Source: Aquificaceae bacterium
GTDB taxonomy: Bacteria > Aquificota > Aquificia > Aquificales > Aquificaceae
Direction of reading: 5' to 3'
Length of the DNA stretch: 21,547 nt
Assembly: GCA_015492115.1 (NCBI GenBank)
Contig: WGFS01000012.1
Coordinates: 1 to 21,547, forward strand
This document shows, piece after piece, positions 14,422 to 20,963 of this stretch; the first letter of the stretch is position 1, and each line of letters starts with the position of its first letter. Below the pieces are notes generated by a model. That model did no database searches and was not told the origin of the DNA. It was given only the letters and a program-made list of their open reading frames with translations. Both the position numbers and the translations under genes were made by a program.

Positions 14422-15414
14422 TTACTTTTTACCAAGGTATTCAAGGGGATTGAGTACTGCACCGTCTTTTGACCTTATCTCAAAGTGCAGGGCGCACTTT
14501 CCTGAGCCTGGCTTGAGACCCACCTTTCCTATCACCTCACCCTTATCAACTCTGTCTCCTCTCTCCACAAGGTTCTGCATGTTGTAGGCGTATATGGATA
14601 GATAGCCGGGGTGCTCAACTATGATCATGTTACCGTAGGTCGTAAGGTCGTCACCACTGTATATGACCCTTCCCGTATCAACCGCTCTCACCTTCTCACC
14701 GCAGGAGGTGTATATGTCAACTCCCCTTGAGCTCTTATCAACCTTGCCGTCAACGGGGAGGAAGGCGAGGTTTACCTTCGGTTTGTCCACGTACCTCCTC
14801 TCAAAAGCTCTCTTGGGAACGGGGACTTTTATAAGCTGTCCCACACGGATTATATCGCTCTTCATCCTGTTTACTCTCTTTATATCCTTCCACCTTATCC
14901 CAAACTTCTTTGCGATCTTCCGGAGGCTGTCTCCCCTCCTCACCCTGTACTTTATGTAAACTACCTCTCCCCTCCTGTAGCTCCTCCTGTGGTTCTTTAC
15001 GTAGCTCCTTTTCCCCGGTATCTTCAGCTTCTGTCCCACCACTATCACACTACTTCTCAGTCTGTTGAACCTCTTTATCTCCCTCCAGCTGACACCGAAC
15101 CTCTTCGCTATCTTCTTCAGACTGTCCCCACGTCTCACTCTGTAAACTATGTAGCCCTTTATGTGCTTCCTTTTAGCCCTCCTTACCACCCTCTTCTTGT
15201 AGGGTATGCATATCCTCTGCCCCACTCTCAGGAACTTCCTCTTCTTCAGTCTGGGATTAGCCCTCAGTATATCCTTTATATACATGTTGTACCTGTCCGC
15301 TACCTTCCAGAGGCTATCACCCGGTCTGACCTTGTGATAGAGCCTGCACTTTGCAGAGAAGGCATCCCCTGCAAACAGACTAATAGCGAATATCAAAGCC
15401 AAGAAGAGGCTCAT
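14422..15414 (-). CDS. NlpD-like protein: three LysM repeats plus degenerate LytM (M23) domain
   Basis: 330 residues with a signal peptide (about 1-20). Three LysM peptidoglycan-binding repeats lie at about 25-71, 89-133 and 154-198, each with V-R-x-G-D-S-L and V-G-Q plus I/V-P. The second and third are nearly identical, pointing to a recent internal duplication. Basic linkers separate them. The LytM/M23 fold spans about 215-328, but of the usual zinc ligands only D233 (R-G-V-D) and H310 (L-H-F-E-I-R) remain. The first His is replaced and the first His of H-x-H is Ala308. E. coli NlpD is degenerate in the same way and activates an amidase, so a non-enzymatic cell-division activator is inferred. 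AAGGAGG precedes the ATG. It overlaps acyP by 35 bases. Confidence 0.88.
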   Translation of the reverse strand: MSLFLALIFAISLFAGDAFSAKCRLYHKVRPGDSLWKVADRYNMYIKDILRANPRLKKRKFLRVGQRICIPYKKRVVRRAKRKHIKGYIVYRVRRGDSLKKIAKRFGVSWREIKRFNRLRSSVIVVGQKLKIPGKRSYVKNHRRSYRRGEVVYIKYRVRRGDSLRKIAKKFGIRWKDIKRVNRMKSDIIRVGQLIKVPVPKRAFERRYVDKPKVNLAFLPVDGKVDKSSRGVDIYTSCGEKVRAVDTGRVIYSGDDLTTYGNMIIVEHPGYLSIYAYNMQNLVERGDRVDKGEVIGKVGLKPGSGKCALHFEIRSKDGAVLNPLEYLGKK

Positions 15415-15649
15415 CGGATTCCTCCTTGATTATCTCCAACCTCTCCACCCTTGATAGCCTTGGTCCTCTCCATACATCTCTCACAAAGTTACATAGAACT
15501 TCTTCGTCACCTTCCACGAGGATTTCAACCCTCCCGTCGGGCAGGTTCCTGACCCACCCAGATAGCCCATAGCTCTCCGCCACCCTCTGGGTGTAAGCCC
15601 TAAATCCCACCCCCTGCACGATCCCGGATACGAAAATGCGAAAGCGCAT
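15380..15649 (-). CDS. acyP: Acylphosphatase
   Basis: 89 residues, typical size. It hydrolyses acyl phosphates such as acetyl or carbamoyl phosphate in the cytoplasm. The active-site signature V-Q-G-V-G-F-R is near residues 11-17, and G-W-V-R-N-L-P-D-G-R-V-E follows, containing the catalytic Asn. The ATG at 15649 is the only sensible start. The sequence before it has AAGGGAC only three bases away, too close for a normal ribosome-binding site. It is first in the acyP-nlpD-rplM-rpsI-argC run, overlaps nlpD by 35 bases, and is divergent from the hypothetical gene at 15686. Confidence 0.93.
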   Translation of the reverse strand: MRFRIFVSGIVQGVGFRAYTQRVAESYGLSGWVRNLPDGRVEILVEGDEEVLCNFVRDVWRGPRLSRVERLEIIKEESDEPLLGFDIRY

Positions 15650-15685
15650 GTCCCTTATAATATTACCAAAGGGAGGTTTCTTCGG
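15650..15685. promoter_or_regulatory. Divergent promoter region acyP / hypothetical gene
   Basis: 36 bases. On the + strand TATAAT (15656-15661) lies 24 bases before the ATG at 15686, and GGGAGG (15671-15676) is a good ribosome-binding site. On the minus strand the overlapping TATTAT lies about 7 bases before the acyP ATG. The -10 elements share the near-palindrome TATAATATTA. No -35 was recognised on either strand. Confidence 0.4.
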
Positions 15686-16099
15686 ATGGAAAACACCGTA
15701 ACGTTTCTCTTGAACCCGCTGAAGAACGATAGGGTCTGGGCTGTCATGACCTACGATGGAGAGCTCATGTACGACCTTATGTCCGTGAAGAGGGCTGAGT
15801 TCTGCATGGCTGAGAACGAACAGTACTGGGAAAACCCCTTTGGAGGCTCCTTTCAGTGGGAGACGAAGGTTTCAAAGCCCTACGAGGCTGAGTTCGTCTT
15901 CTTCAAGAAAGAAGCCCAGCAGTACATGTGCGTATTTGACCTTGAGATAGCTGACCTCCAGTATGTAGACTACGCCCCTACGACGGGGGAGCTTGTATTT
16001 GATGAGGCTGAGCTCTCTAAGAAGCTCGGTAGCAAGGAGCTCGGAGAGTTCAAGAGGTTCATGAACGAGCTCTGGGAGTATGTTAAGGAGAGTACCTGA
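15686..16099 (+). CDS. Conserved hypothetical protein, not recognised
   Basis: 137 residues, soluble, acidic and rich in aromatic residues, with no signal peptide or membrane segment. It begins with strands (V-T-F-L-L-N-P, V-W-A-V-M-T-Y-D-G-E-L-M-Y-D) and ends in a charged helix (K-L-G-S-K-E-L-G-E-F-K-R-F-M-N-E-L-W-E). It has two cysteines (C40, C82) and no metal-binding or catalytic signature. GGGAGG with 9-base spacing and ordinary codon use support a real gene. The stop overlaps the start of the downstream zinc-ribbon gene by one base (TGATG), so the pair is probably translated together. No function proposed. Confidence 0.8.
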   Translation: MENTVTFLLNPLKNDRVWAVMTYDGELMYDLMSVKRAEFCMAENEQYWENPFGGSFQWETKVSKPYEAEFVFFKKEAQQYMCVFDLEIADLQYVDYAPTTGELVFDEAELSKKLGSKELGEFKRFMNELWEYVKEST

Positions 16100-16278
16100 T
16101 GCTTGAAAAAGAGCTCCTGGATATTCTTGCCTGCCCGGTGTGTAAGGGGGAACTCCGGTACTTGGAAGAGAAGGAGATACTCGTGTGCGACAGATGCAGG
16201 GTTTACTACGAGGTCAGGGAAGGAATACCTGTTCTGCTCCCTGACTCCGGGAAACCTCTTGAAGAAGGTACTTCCTGA
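16099..16278 (+). CDS. Trm112/YcaR-family zinc-ribbon protein (59 residues)
   Basis: Short gene starting at the ATG in the TGATG stop-start overlap (16097-16101), with AAGGAG about 10 bases upstream. The protein begins M-L-E-K-E-L-L-D-I-L-A-C12-P-V-C15-K-G and continues with C30-D-R-C33, Y-Y-E-V, then R-E-G-I-P-V-L-L-P. This is the pattern of the UPF0434/Trm112-like family (E. coli YcaR). The four cysteines can bind one zinc. Family members act as small partners of methyltransferases in some lineages, and the bacterial role is poorly defined. The last 65 bases are antisense to the 3' end of the convergent HAD gene. The other frame beginning at 16103 is not supported. Confidence 0.9.
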   Translation: MLEKELLDILACPVCKGELRYLEEKEILVCDRCRVYYEVREGIPVLLPDSGKPLEEGTS

Positions 16279-16915
16279 GCTCTTCCTCATTTTCGGTTGA
16301 GAAATCAGCGGGGAGGTCAAGGTCAACAACCTTCTTGAAGTGGACGAACTTCATGGGTTTTCCGTACAGCTTCCTGTAGAAGTGAACCATCTCCATGTCC
16401 GCGCCGTTGTCTCCAACGTATATTCCCTCCTTGGCATTCAAGAGTTCCATGCATAGATGAAGGGGGAAGGGGTGGGGTTTTCTTAGGTTCTTGTCAGCTA
16501 TATCGTCCTCGTCCACAGTCGCGTCAAAGAACTCCCTCAAGCCGAACCTGTCAAGTACGAACTCCAGGTCTTCTTTGGGTCTTCCCGTAACTATACCCAG
16601 CGGTGCACCTGCGGACTTTAGCTCCCTGAAGAGCTCCGTGGGTATTATCTGCTTCTCCCTGTACTTGAGCTTCTCGTATATCTCCGTAAACTTTTCAACG
16701 AGCTTCTTGTAATCCGCACTACCTCCAAACTCCCTGATCACTTCGTGGGTAACGTCCCAGTCGTTGTTTATCGCCCTTGAGTACTTTATCTCCTTCACCG
16801 CTGAAAGCGGTACCTCTCTACCGAGAAAGAACTCCGCTGTCTCCTTTATAGCGTAGTGGTAACTCTCCCGTACATCCACTATAACGCCGTCAACGTCAAA
16901 TACTATGGCTTTCAT
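16214..16915 (-). CDS. HAD-superfamily phosphatase (subfamily IA)
   Basis: 233 residues, cytoplasmic. All four HAD motifs are present: nucleophile D7 and D9 in F-D-V-D-G-V, Thr110 in I-V-T-G-R-P, Lys146 in R-K-P-H-P, and G-D169-N-G-A-D173. The cap region contains S-R-A-I-N-N-D-W-D, seen in a TIGR01548-like branch of archaeal and bacterial HAD proteins of unknown substrate. The ATG lies 2 bases behind the lysR stop, so the regulator may control or accompany it. The last ~21 codons run antisense through the Trm112-like gene. Substrate not predicted. Confidence 0.88.
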   Translation of the reverse strand: MKAIVFDVDGVIVDVRESYHYAIKETAEFFLGREVPLSAVKEIKYSRAINNDWDVTHEVIREFGGSADYKKLVEKFTEIYEKLKYREKQIIPTELFRELKSAGAPLGIVTGRPKEDLEFVLDRFGLREFFDATVDEDDIADKNLRKPHPFPLHLCMELLNAKEGIYVGDNGADMEMVHFYRKLYGKPMKFVHFKKVVDLDLPADFSTENEEELRKYLLQEVSRSQGAEQVFLP

Positions 16916-16917
16916 TC

Positions 16918-17832
16918 TTAAACGTGCTCCGGGACGCTCTCCTGGGTCTTTGAGAGGATAAACTTAACGAAGTTGCTCGCCAAGAAGGTTACGTTTGATG
17001 TCTTGGGGTATATGATGTTGAACCTTCTCTTTACCTTGAAGCCCTTTATCTTGACGGGAACTATTGAACCCCCCTCTATCTCCCTTATTATAAGACCCTT
17101 TGAGAGGAAAGAGGAGCCGTAACCGCTCTTTACGATGTGCATGATAGTTCTGCTGTTGTTAGCCTCTATCTTTATGTTCAGTCTCTCAAACACTATACCC
17201 AGCTTCTCCAAGGTCTCCCTAACTATCTTTCTCGTCCCCGAGTTCATCTCTCTCATCACGAGGTCTATCTGGTACAGGTCTTCGGGCTCTATCTCTCCCG
17301 AGTTGGCTATCGGGTTCTCCGGGTATGTGAAGAAGACTATCTCGTCCTCCAGCCAGGGGACGCTCACGAACTTGTTGGATGGTTCCCTCTCTATTATCCC
17401 GAGGTTCAAGACACCGGAGAGAAGCCCCTCCTCAACGTCATGGGAGTTCCCTGTAAACACCTTCACCGTGGCACTGGGAAACTCCCTGTGGAACTCCGCT
17501 ATCAGTGATGGGATTATGAACTCGCTCAGGGTAGCACTTACACCGAGAAAGAGGCTGTCCTTGAGGTCTTTCTTTATCTTTGCTATCTCCTCCATGAGAC
17601 CCTCGTAGCTCCCTAAGAGTATCTTCGCTATCTCGTATATGCGTTTCCCCTCCTCGGTGAGACACATCTTCCCTCCCTGCCTCTGGAAGAGCTTGGCACC
17701 TATGGTCTTTTCAAGAGCCTTTATCTGCTGGGTTACCGCGGGCTGGGTTATGTACAGGATCTCGGAAGCCTTTGAGAAACTCCCCAGGTCCGCTACTGTA
17801 ACAAAGGTTTTGAGCTTAGATATATCAATCAT
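16918..17832 (-). CDS. LysR-family transcriptional regulator
   Basis: 304 residues, full length. The N-terminal winged helix-turn-helix (about 3-62) contains the classic S-F-S-K-A-S-E-I-L-Y-I-T-Q-P-A-V-T-Q-Q-I-K-A-L-E pattern in two parts. The effector-binding domain runs from about 90 to 295, with S-G-V-L-N-L-G-I-I-E in the first lobe and G-Y-G-S-S-F-L-S in the second. It is of the CbbR/CysB-like general type; the inducer is not deducible. The upstream gap holds a good promoter overlapped by a symmetrical site, as expected for autoregulation. The HAD gene follows after 2 bases. There is no ribosome-binding site before the ATG. Confidence 0.93.
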   Translation of the reverse strand: MIDISKLKTFVTVADLGSFSKASEILYITQPAVTQQIKALEKTIGAKLFQRQGGKMCLTEEGKRIYEIAKILLGSYEGLMEEIAKIKKDLKDSLFLGVSATLSEFIIPSLIAEFHREFPSATVKVFTGNSHDVEEGLLSGVLNLGIIEREPSNKFVSVPWLEDEIVFFTYPENPIANSGEIEPEDLYQIDLVMREMNSGTRKIVRETLEKLGIVFERLNIKIEANNSRTIMHIVKSGYGSSFLSKGLIIREIEGGSIVPVKIKGFKVKRRFNIIYPKTSNVTFLASNFVKFILSKTQESVPEHV

Positions 17833-17908
17833 ATCAAACTTTAATTATAGTATAAGCCCTACTTATTGCAAGTATAAAGGGCATAAATAATAGCTCTTTC
17901 CGGTTCAC
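17833..17908 (-). promoter_or_regulatory. lysR promoter with overlapping symmetrical operator candidate
   Basis: On the minus strand -35 TTGCAA (17866-17871) and -10 TATAAT (17844-17849) are separated by 16 bases. The expected start of transcription is only about 5 bases before the ATG. A perfect inverted repeat TACTT-N5-AAGTA (17860-17874) covers the -35, and it is flanked by GCCC/GGGC arms (17856-17859, 17879-17882). Direct repeats AGTATAA (17849-17855 and 17871-17877) are spaced 22 bases apart, two helical turns. This layout fits a LysR-type autoregulatory site. Confidence 0.6.
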
Positions 17909-18565
17909 TCACGGCAGACCGAAGAACTTGTGTACCTGGGGGATGACTCGCGGGTTAAACCCTCTGCTGGCAAGCTCCTTCTGTATCCTGAGAGCTTTCC
18001 TGAAGAACTCTTCTTTGTTGCCCTCCGGTTGAAGGACGACAACACCTTTCTCCAGAAAGGGCAGAAACTCTCCCCTTAGGAGCACTTCTCCGGAAAAAAC
18101 CTCATCAACCACGAACTTCAGCTCACGGGCGTACTCAAGCACCTTGGGATGGACGAAGAACCTGGCTACCGCCTTTGGGGAGCATGTTATGTGTATCTCT
18201 TTGGCTACGCTTTCAAGCTTTTCGTTCCATAGGGTTCCGTTGGTCTCTATCTGGACGGAGAAGCCCTCCTCAAGGAGGTATTTTACGAGTTTATGTAGCT
18301 CTGGCTGGGCAAGGGGTTCCCCGCCTGTTATAACAACGTGTCTGAACTTTGACTCCTTAACCCTATTTAAAACGTCCTCTATGGAAAGGTGATCCTCTCT
18401 GAACTCAAGAGCCTCCGGCTGGTCGCACCAGGGGCACCTTAGGTTGCACCCCTGTAAGCGGACGAAGATTGAGGGTGTCCCTAAAAGGGTTCCCTCACCC
18501 TGAATGGTCTCGTATATCTCGTTTACACTCAGAGCGTTGGCTGTTCTAACTTTATCTCGTAGCAT
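17909..18565 (-). CDS. queE: 7-carboxy-7-deazaguanine synthase
   Basis: Radical SAM enzyme that forms the 7-deazaguanine core on the way to preQ0 and queuosine. 218 residues. The N-terminal V-N-E-I-Y-E-T-I-Q-G-E-G is the family hallmark. The cluster motif C40-N-L-R-C44-P-W-C47 binds 4Fe-4S, and T-G-G-E-P (80-84) is the SAM-binding motif. The ATG at 18565 overlaps infB by 37 bases and gives 11 residues before the first conserved strand. An in-frame CTG at 18532 would overlap the infB stop as CTGA and fit the conserved N terminus better, but CTG starts are rare. No other queuosine gene is in the window. Confidence 0.93.
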   Translation of the reverse strand: MLRDKVRTANALSVNEIYETIQGEGTLLGTPSIFVRLQGCNLRCPWCDQPEALEFREDHLSIEDVLNRVKESKFRHVVITGGEPLAQPELHKLVKYLLEEGFSVQIETNGTLWNEKLESVAKEIHITCSPKAVARFFVHPKVLEYARELKFVVDEVFSGEVLLRGEFLPFLEKGVVVLQPEGNKEEFFRKALRIQKELASRGFNPRVIPQVHKFFGLP

Positions 18566-20889
18566 TCTATTACGTCACCCACCTTGACATCGTTGAAGTC
18601 CTTGAGCTTTATACCGCACTCGTATCCGCGGGCAACTTCCTGAACGTCCTCCTTGAACCTCTTCAGGGTCTCTATCTGCCCATCGTAAACGACCACTCCG
18701 TCCCTTATCAGTCTCGCCTTGGCACCCCTAACAACTTTGCCGTCAAGCACGTAGCATCCCGCAACCGTTCCGAACTTCTTTACCTTGAAGGTAGCCCTTA
18801 CCTCCGCAGAGCCGAGAACCTCCTCCCTTTCAACGGGAGTGAGCATACCCTGGAGGGCTTTCTTAACGTCGTCTATGACCTGGTAGATTATCCCGTACAT
18901 ACGGGCATCAACCTTCTCCTTCTCTATCAGCTCCCTCGCCTTGGGGTCTGGTCTCGTGTTGAAGCCTATGATTATCGCACCGGAAGCCTTCGCCAGCATG
19001 ACGTCGTTTTCGGTTATTCCTCCCACCGCCCCGTGTATTATCCTCACCGATACCTCCTCAGTGGAGAGCTCTTCAAGGGACTTCTTCAGAGCTTCAAGGG
19101 AACCCATTGTGTCCGCCTTGACTATGATCCTTAGCTCCTTTATCTCACCCGACTCTATCTTCCTGTATATGTCCTCAAGTCTCATGCTCTGGGCGATCTT
19201 TTCCTCCTTCTCCCTCTTCTCCCTTATCTTCTCCGCAAGCTCCCTCGCCTTCTTTTCACTTTCCACAACCACGAGGGTATCACCAGCCTCAGGGAGCTCT
19301 TCAAATCCGAGAACCTCAACGGGTGTGGATGGTCCCGCTTCTTTGACCTGCCTCCCCTTGTCGTCAAACATCGCCCTCACCCTTCCGTGGGTGATACCTG
19401 CAACGAATATGTCTCCAACGCGAAGCGTTCCTTCCTGAACTATAACCGTTCCCGTGGGACCCTTCTTCCTGTCAAGCTTTGTCTCTATGATCACACCCTT
19501 TGCCCTCTTATTGGGGTTAGCTTTTAGCTCAAGTATGTCCGCTACGAGACCTATCATCTCAAGGAGCTGATCAACGTTCTGTCCCGTCTTTGCGGAAACG
19601 TCAACGAAGACTGTGTCGCCTCCCCAGTCCTCGGGTATGAGTCCGTGCTCGGAGAGTTCTCTTCTCACCCTCATGGGGTCTGCACCGGGTTTGTCTATCT
19701 TGTTAACAGCAACTATTATGGGAACATCAAAGGCTTTGGCGTGGTTTATGGCCTCAACCGTCTGGGGCATAACGCCGTCGTCCGCAGCGACCACAAGGAC
19801 AGCTATGTCCGTTATCTGAGCACCCCTCGCCCTGAGGGTTGTGAAAGCTTCGTGACCGGGTGTATCTAAGAAGGTGATCAGCCTTCCGTCAGGGAGCTTC
19901 ACCTGAGAGGCTCCTATGTGCTGGGTTATGCCTCCCTTTTCCCTCTCCGCTATGTTCGTTTCCCTTATGGTGTCCAGGAGGGTTGTCTTCCCGTGGTCAA
20001 CGTGTCCCATAACAACGACTATAGGGGGTCTTGGCTTCAGGTCTTCGGGTCTGTCGGGGATCTCTTCTATAAGAACCTCCTCTTCCTCCTCCTTCTTCGC
20101 CTCCGCGAGGAATCCGTAGCTTTCCGCTATCTCAACTGCCACATCGGTAGGGACAGCCTGATTTATGGTTGCAAGTATTCCCTTCTTCAGTAGTGCTTCC
20201 ATAACCTTGTTGGCTGGGACACCAAGCATGTCCGCCAGTTCCCTTACGGTTATGCCCTCGTGTATCTCTATTATCTTTATCTCCTCTTCCTTCTTCTCCT
20301 TCTGCTTCTTCTCCTCCTTCTTCTTCTCACGCTCCATCTGCTGTTGGAGCTTTTTAAGTATCTGTTCTTCCTCTTTTGACAGTTTCTTCTTCTTTTTCTC
20401 CTCAGCTACGGGTTGGGGTTTCTTCTCCTCTTTCTTCTCCTCAACGGGTTTTGGAGCTTCCCTCGGTTTCTCCTCTCTTGGTGGTCTCTTGAACTCTCTT
20501 ACAGGTCTCTTTTCAGTCCTCGGCTTCCTCTCTGGCTTGGTCGCTCTGACCTCTTCTCTTGGTTTTTCCTCCTTCACTTCCTTTCCGAGAACTTCCGCAA
20601 CCACCTCTTCTATTGGTTTTTCCTCTACCTTTATCTCCTCCTCTTCCTCCTCCTGAACGCCTTCCTCTTTCTTCTCTTCAGCTTCCTCTTTAACAGCGAC
20701 AGCGGTCTCCTTCTTCTCAGGTTCGCCGAACTCCTGGTATATCATGTCAAGGTGTTCTTCCTCAAGGGTGTGGAAGTTAGACCACTTCTTTCCATCGTCT
20801 CTTGGAGCCCACTCTTCCAAAAACTGAATGAGCTCCTTGGGCTTTAGTCCCAGTTCCTTTGCCACATCCTGAACGCGCTTCTTTTCCAA
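18529..20889 (-). CDS. infB: Translation initiation factor IF-2
   Basis: 786 residues. GTPase that brings initiator tRNA to the 30S subunit. A small N-terminal domain lies at 1-50. Then come about 150 residues of Lys/Glu-rich low-complexity linker (about 60-205), a second IF2_N domain (about 207-262), and the G domain: G1 GHVDHGKT (295-302), G2 GITQHIGA, G3 DTPGHEAF (342-349), G4 NKID (396-399) and G5 S-A-K-T-G. The C-terminal beta barrels and tRNA-binding domain follow, ending near the stop. The start is TTG at 20889, supported by TAGGAGGTC at good spacing. It is first in an infB-queE unit. Confidence 0.98.
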   Translation of the reverse strand: MEKKRVQDVAKELGLKPKELIQFLEEWAPRDDGKKWSNFHTLEEEHLDMIYQEFGEPEKKETAVAVKEEAEEKKEEGVQEEEEEEIKVEEKPIEEVVAEVLGKEVKEEKPREEVRATKPERKPRTEKRPVREFKRPPREEKPREAPKPVEEKKEEKKPQPVAEEKKKKKLSKEEEQILKKLQQQMEREKKKEEKKQKEKKEEEIKIIEIHEGITVRELADMLGVPANKVMEALLKKGILATINQAVPTDVAVEIAESYGFLAEAKKEEEEEVLIEEIPDRPEDLKPRPPIVVVMGHVDHGKTTLLDTIRETNIAEREKGGITQHIGASQVKLPDGRLITFLDTPGHEAFTTLRARGAQITDIAVLVVAADDGVMPQTVEAINHAKAFDVPIIVAVNKIDKPGADPMRVRRELSEHGLIPEDWGGDTVFVDVSAKTGQNVDQLLEMIGLVADILELKANPNKRAKGVIIETKLDRKKGPTGTVIVQEGTLRVGDIFVAGITHGRVRAMFDDKGRQVKEAGPSTPVEVLGFEELPEAGDTLVVVESEKKARELAEKIREKREKEEKIAQSMRLEDIYRKIESGEIKELRIIVKADTMGSLEALKKSLEELSTEEVSVRIIHGAVGGITENDVMLAKASGAIIIGFNTRPDPKARELIEKEKVDARMYGIIYQVIDDVKKALQGMLTPVEREEVLGSAEVRATFKVKKFGTVAGCYVLDGKVVRGAKARLIRDGVVVYDGQIETLKRFKEDVQEVARGYECGIKLKDFNDVKVGDVIECYEIKLEQPTL

Positions 20890-20963
20890 TACTTCAGACC
20901 TCCTAAGAGATATATTATAGGCTTGAGACCCTTAAATGCCACAGCCCTCGTATAATATCCTCC
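20890..20963. promoter_or_regulatory. Divergent promoter region infB / COG2187 gene
   Basis: 74 bases with two consensus -10 hexamers. TATAAT on the minus strand (20914-20919) lies about 24 bases before the infB TTG and its AGGAGG site. TATAAT on the plus strand (20951-20956) lies only 7 bases before the ATG at 20964. -35 elements are weak for both; TTGAGA at 20923 is too far (22 bases) from the plus-strand -10. Confidence 0.5.

Noticed and set aside
16103..16300. 65-codon plus-strand frame starting four bases after the Trm112-like ATG
   Set aside because: It is a shifted frame over the Trm112-like gene, which has the conserved cysteines and the TGATG junction; this one has no family signature.
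20165..20656. Ser/Phe-rich 163-codon plus-strand frame opposite infB
   Set aside because: It is the direct antisense reading of the Lys/Glu-rich IF-2 linker; the low complexity explains the lack of stops.
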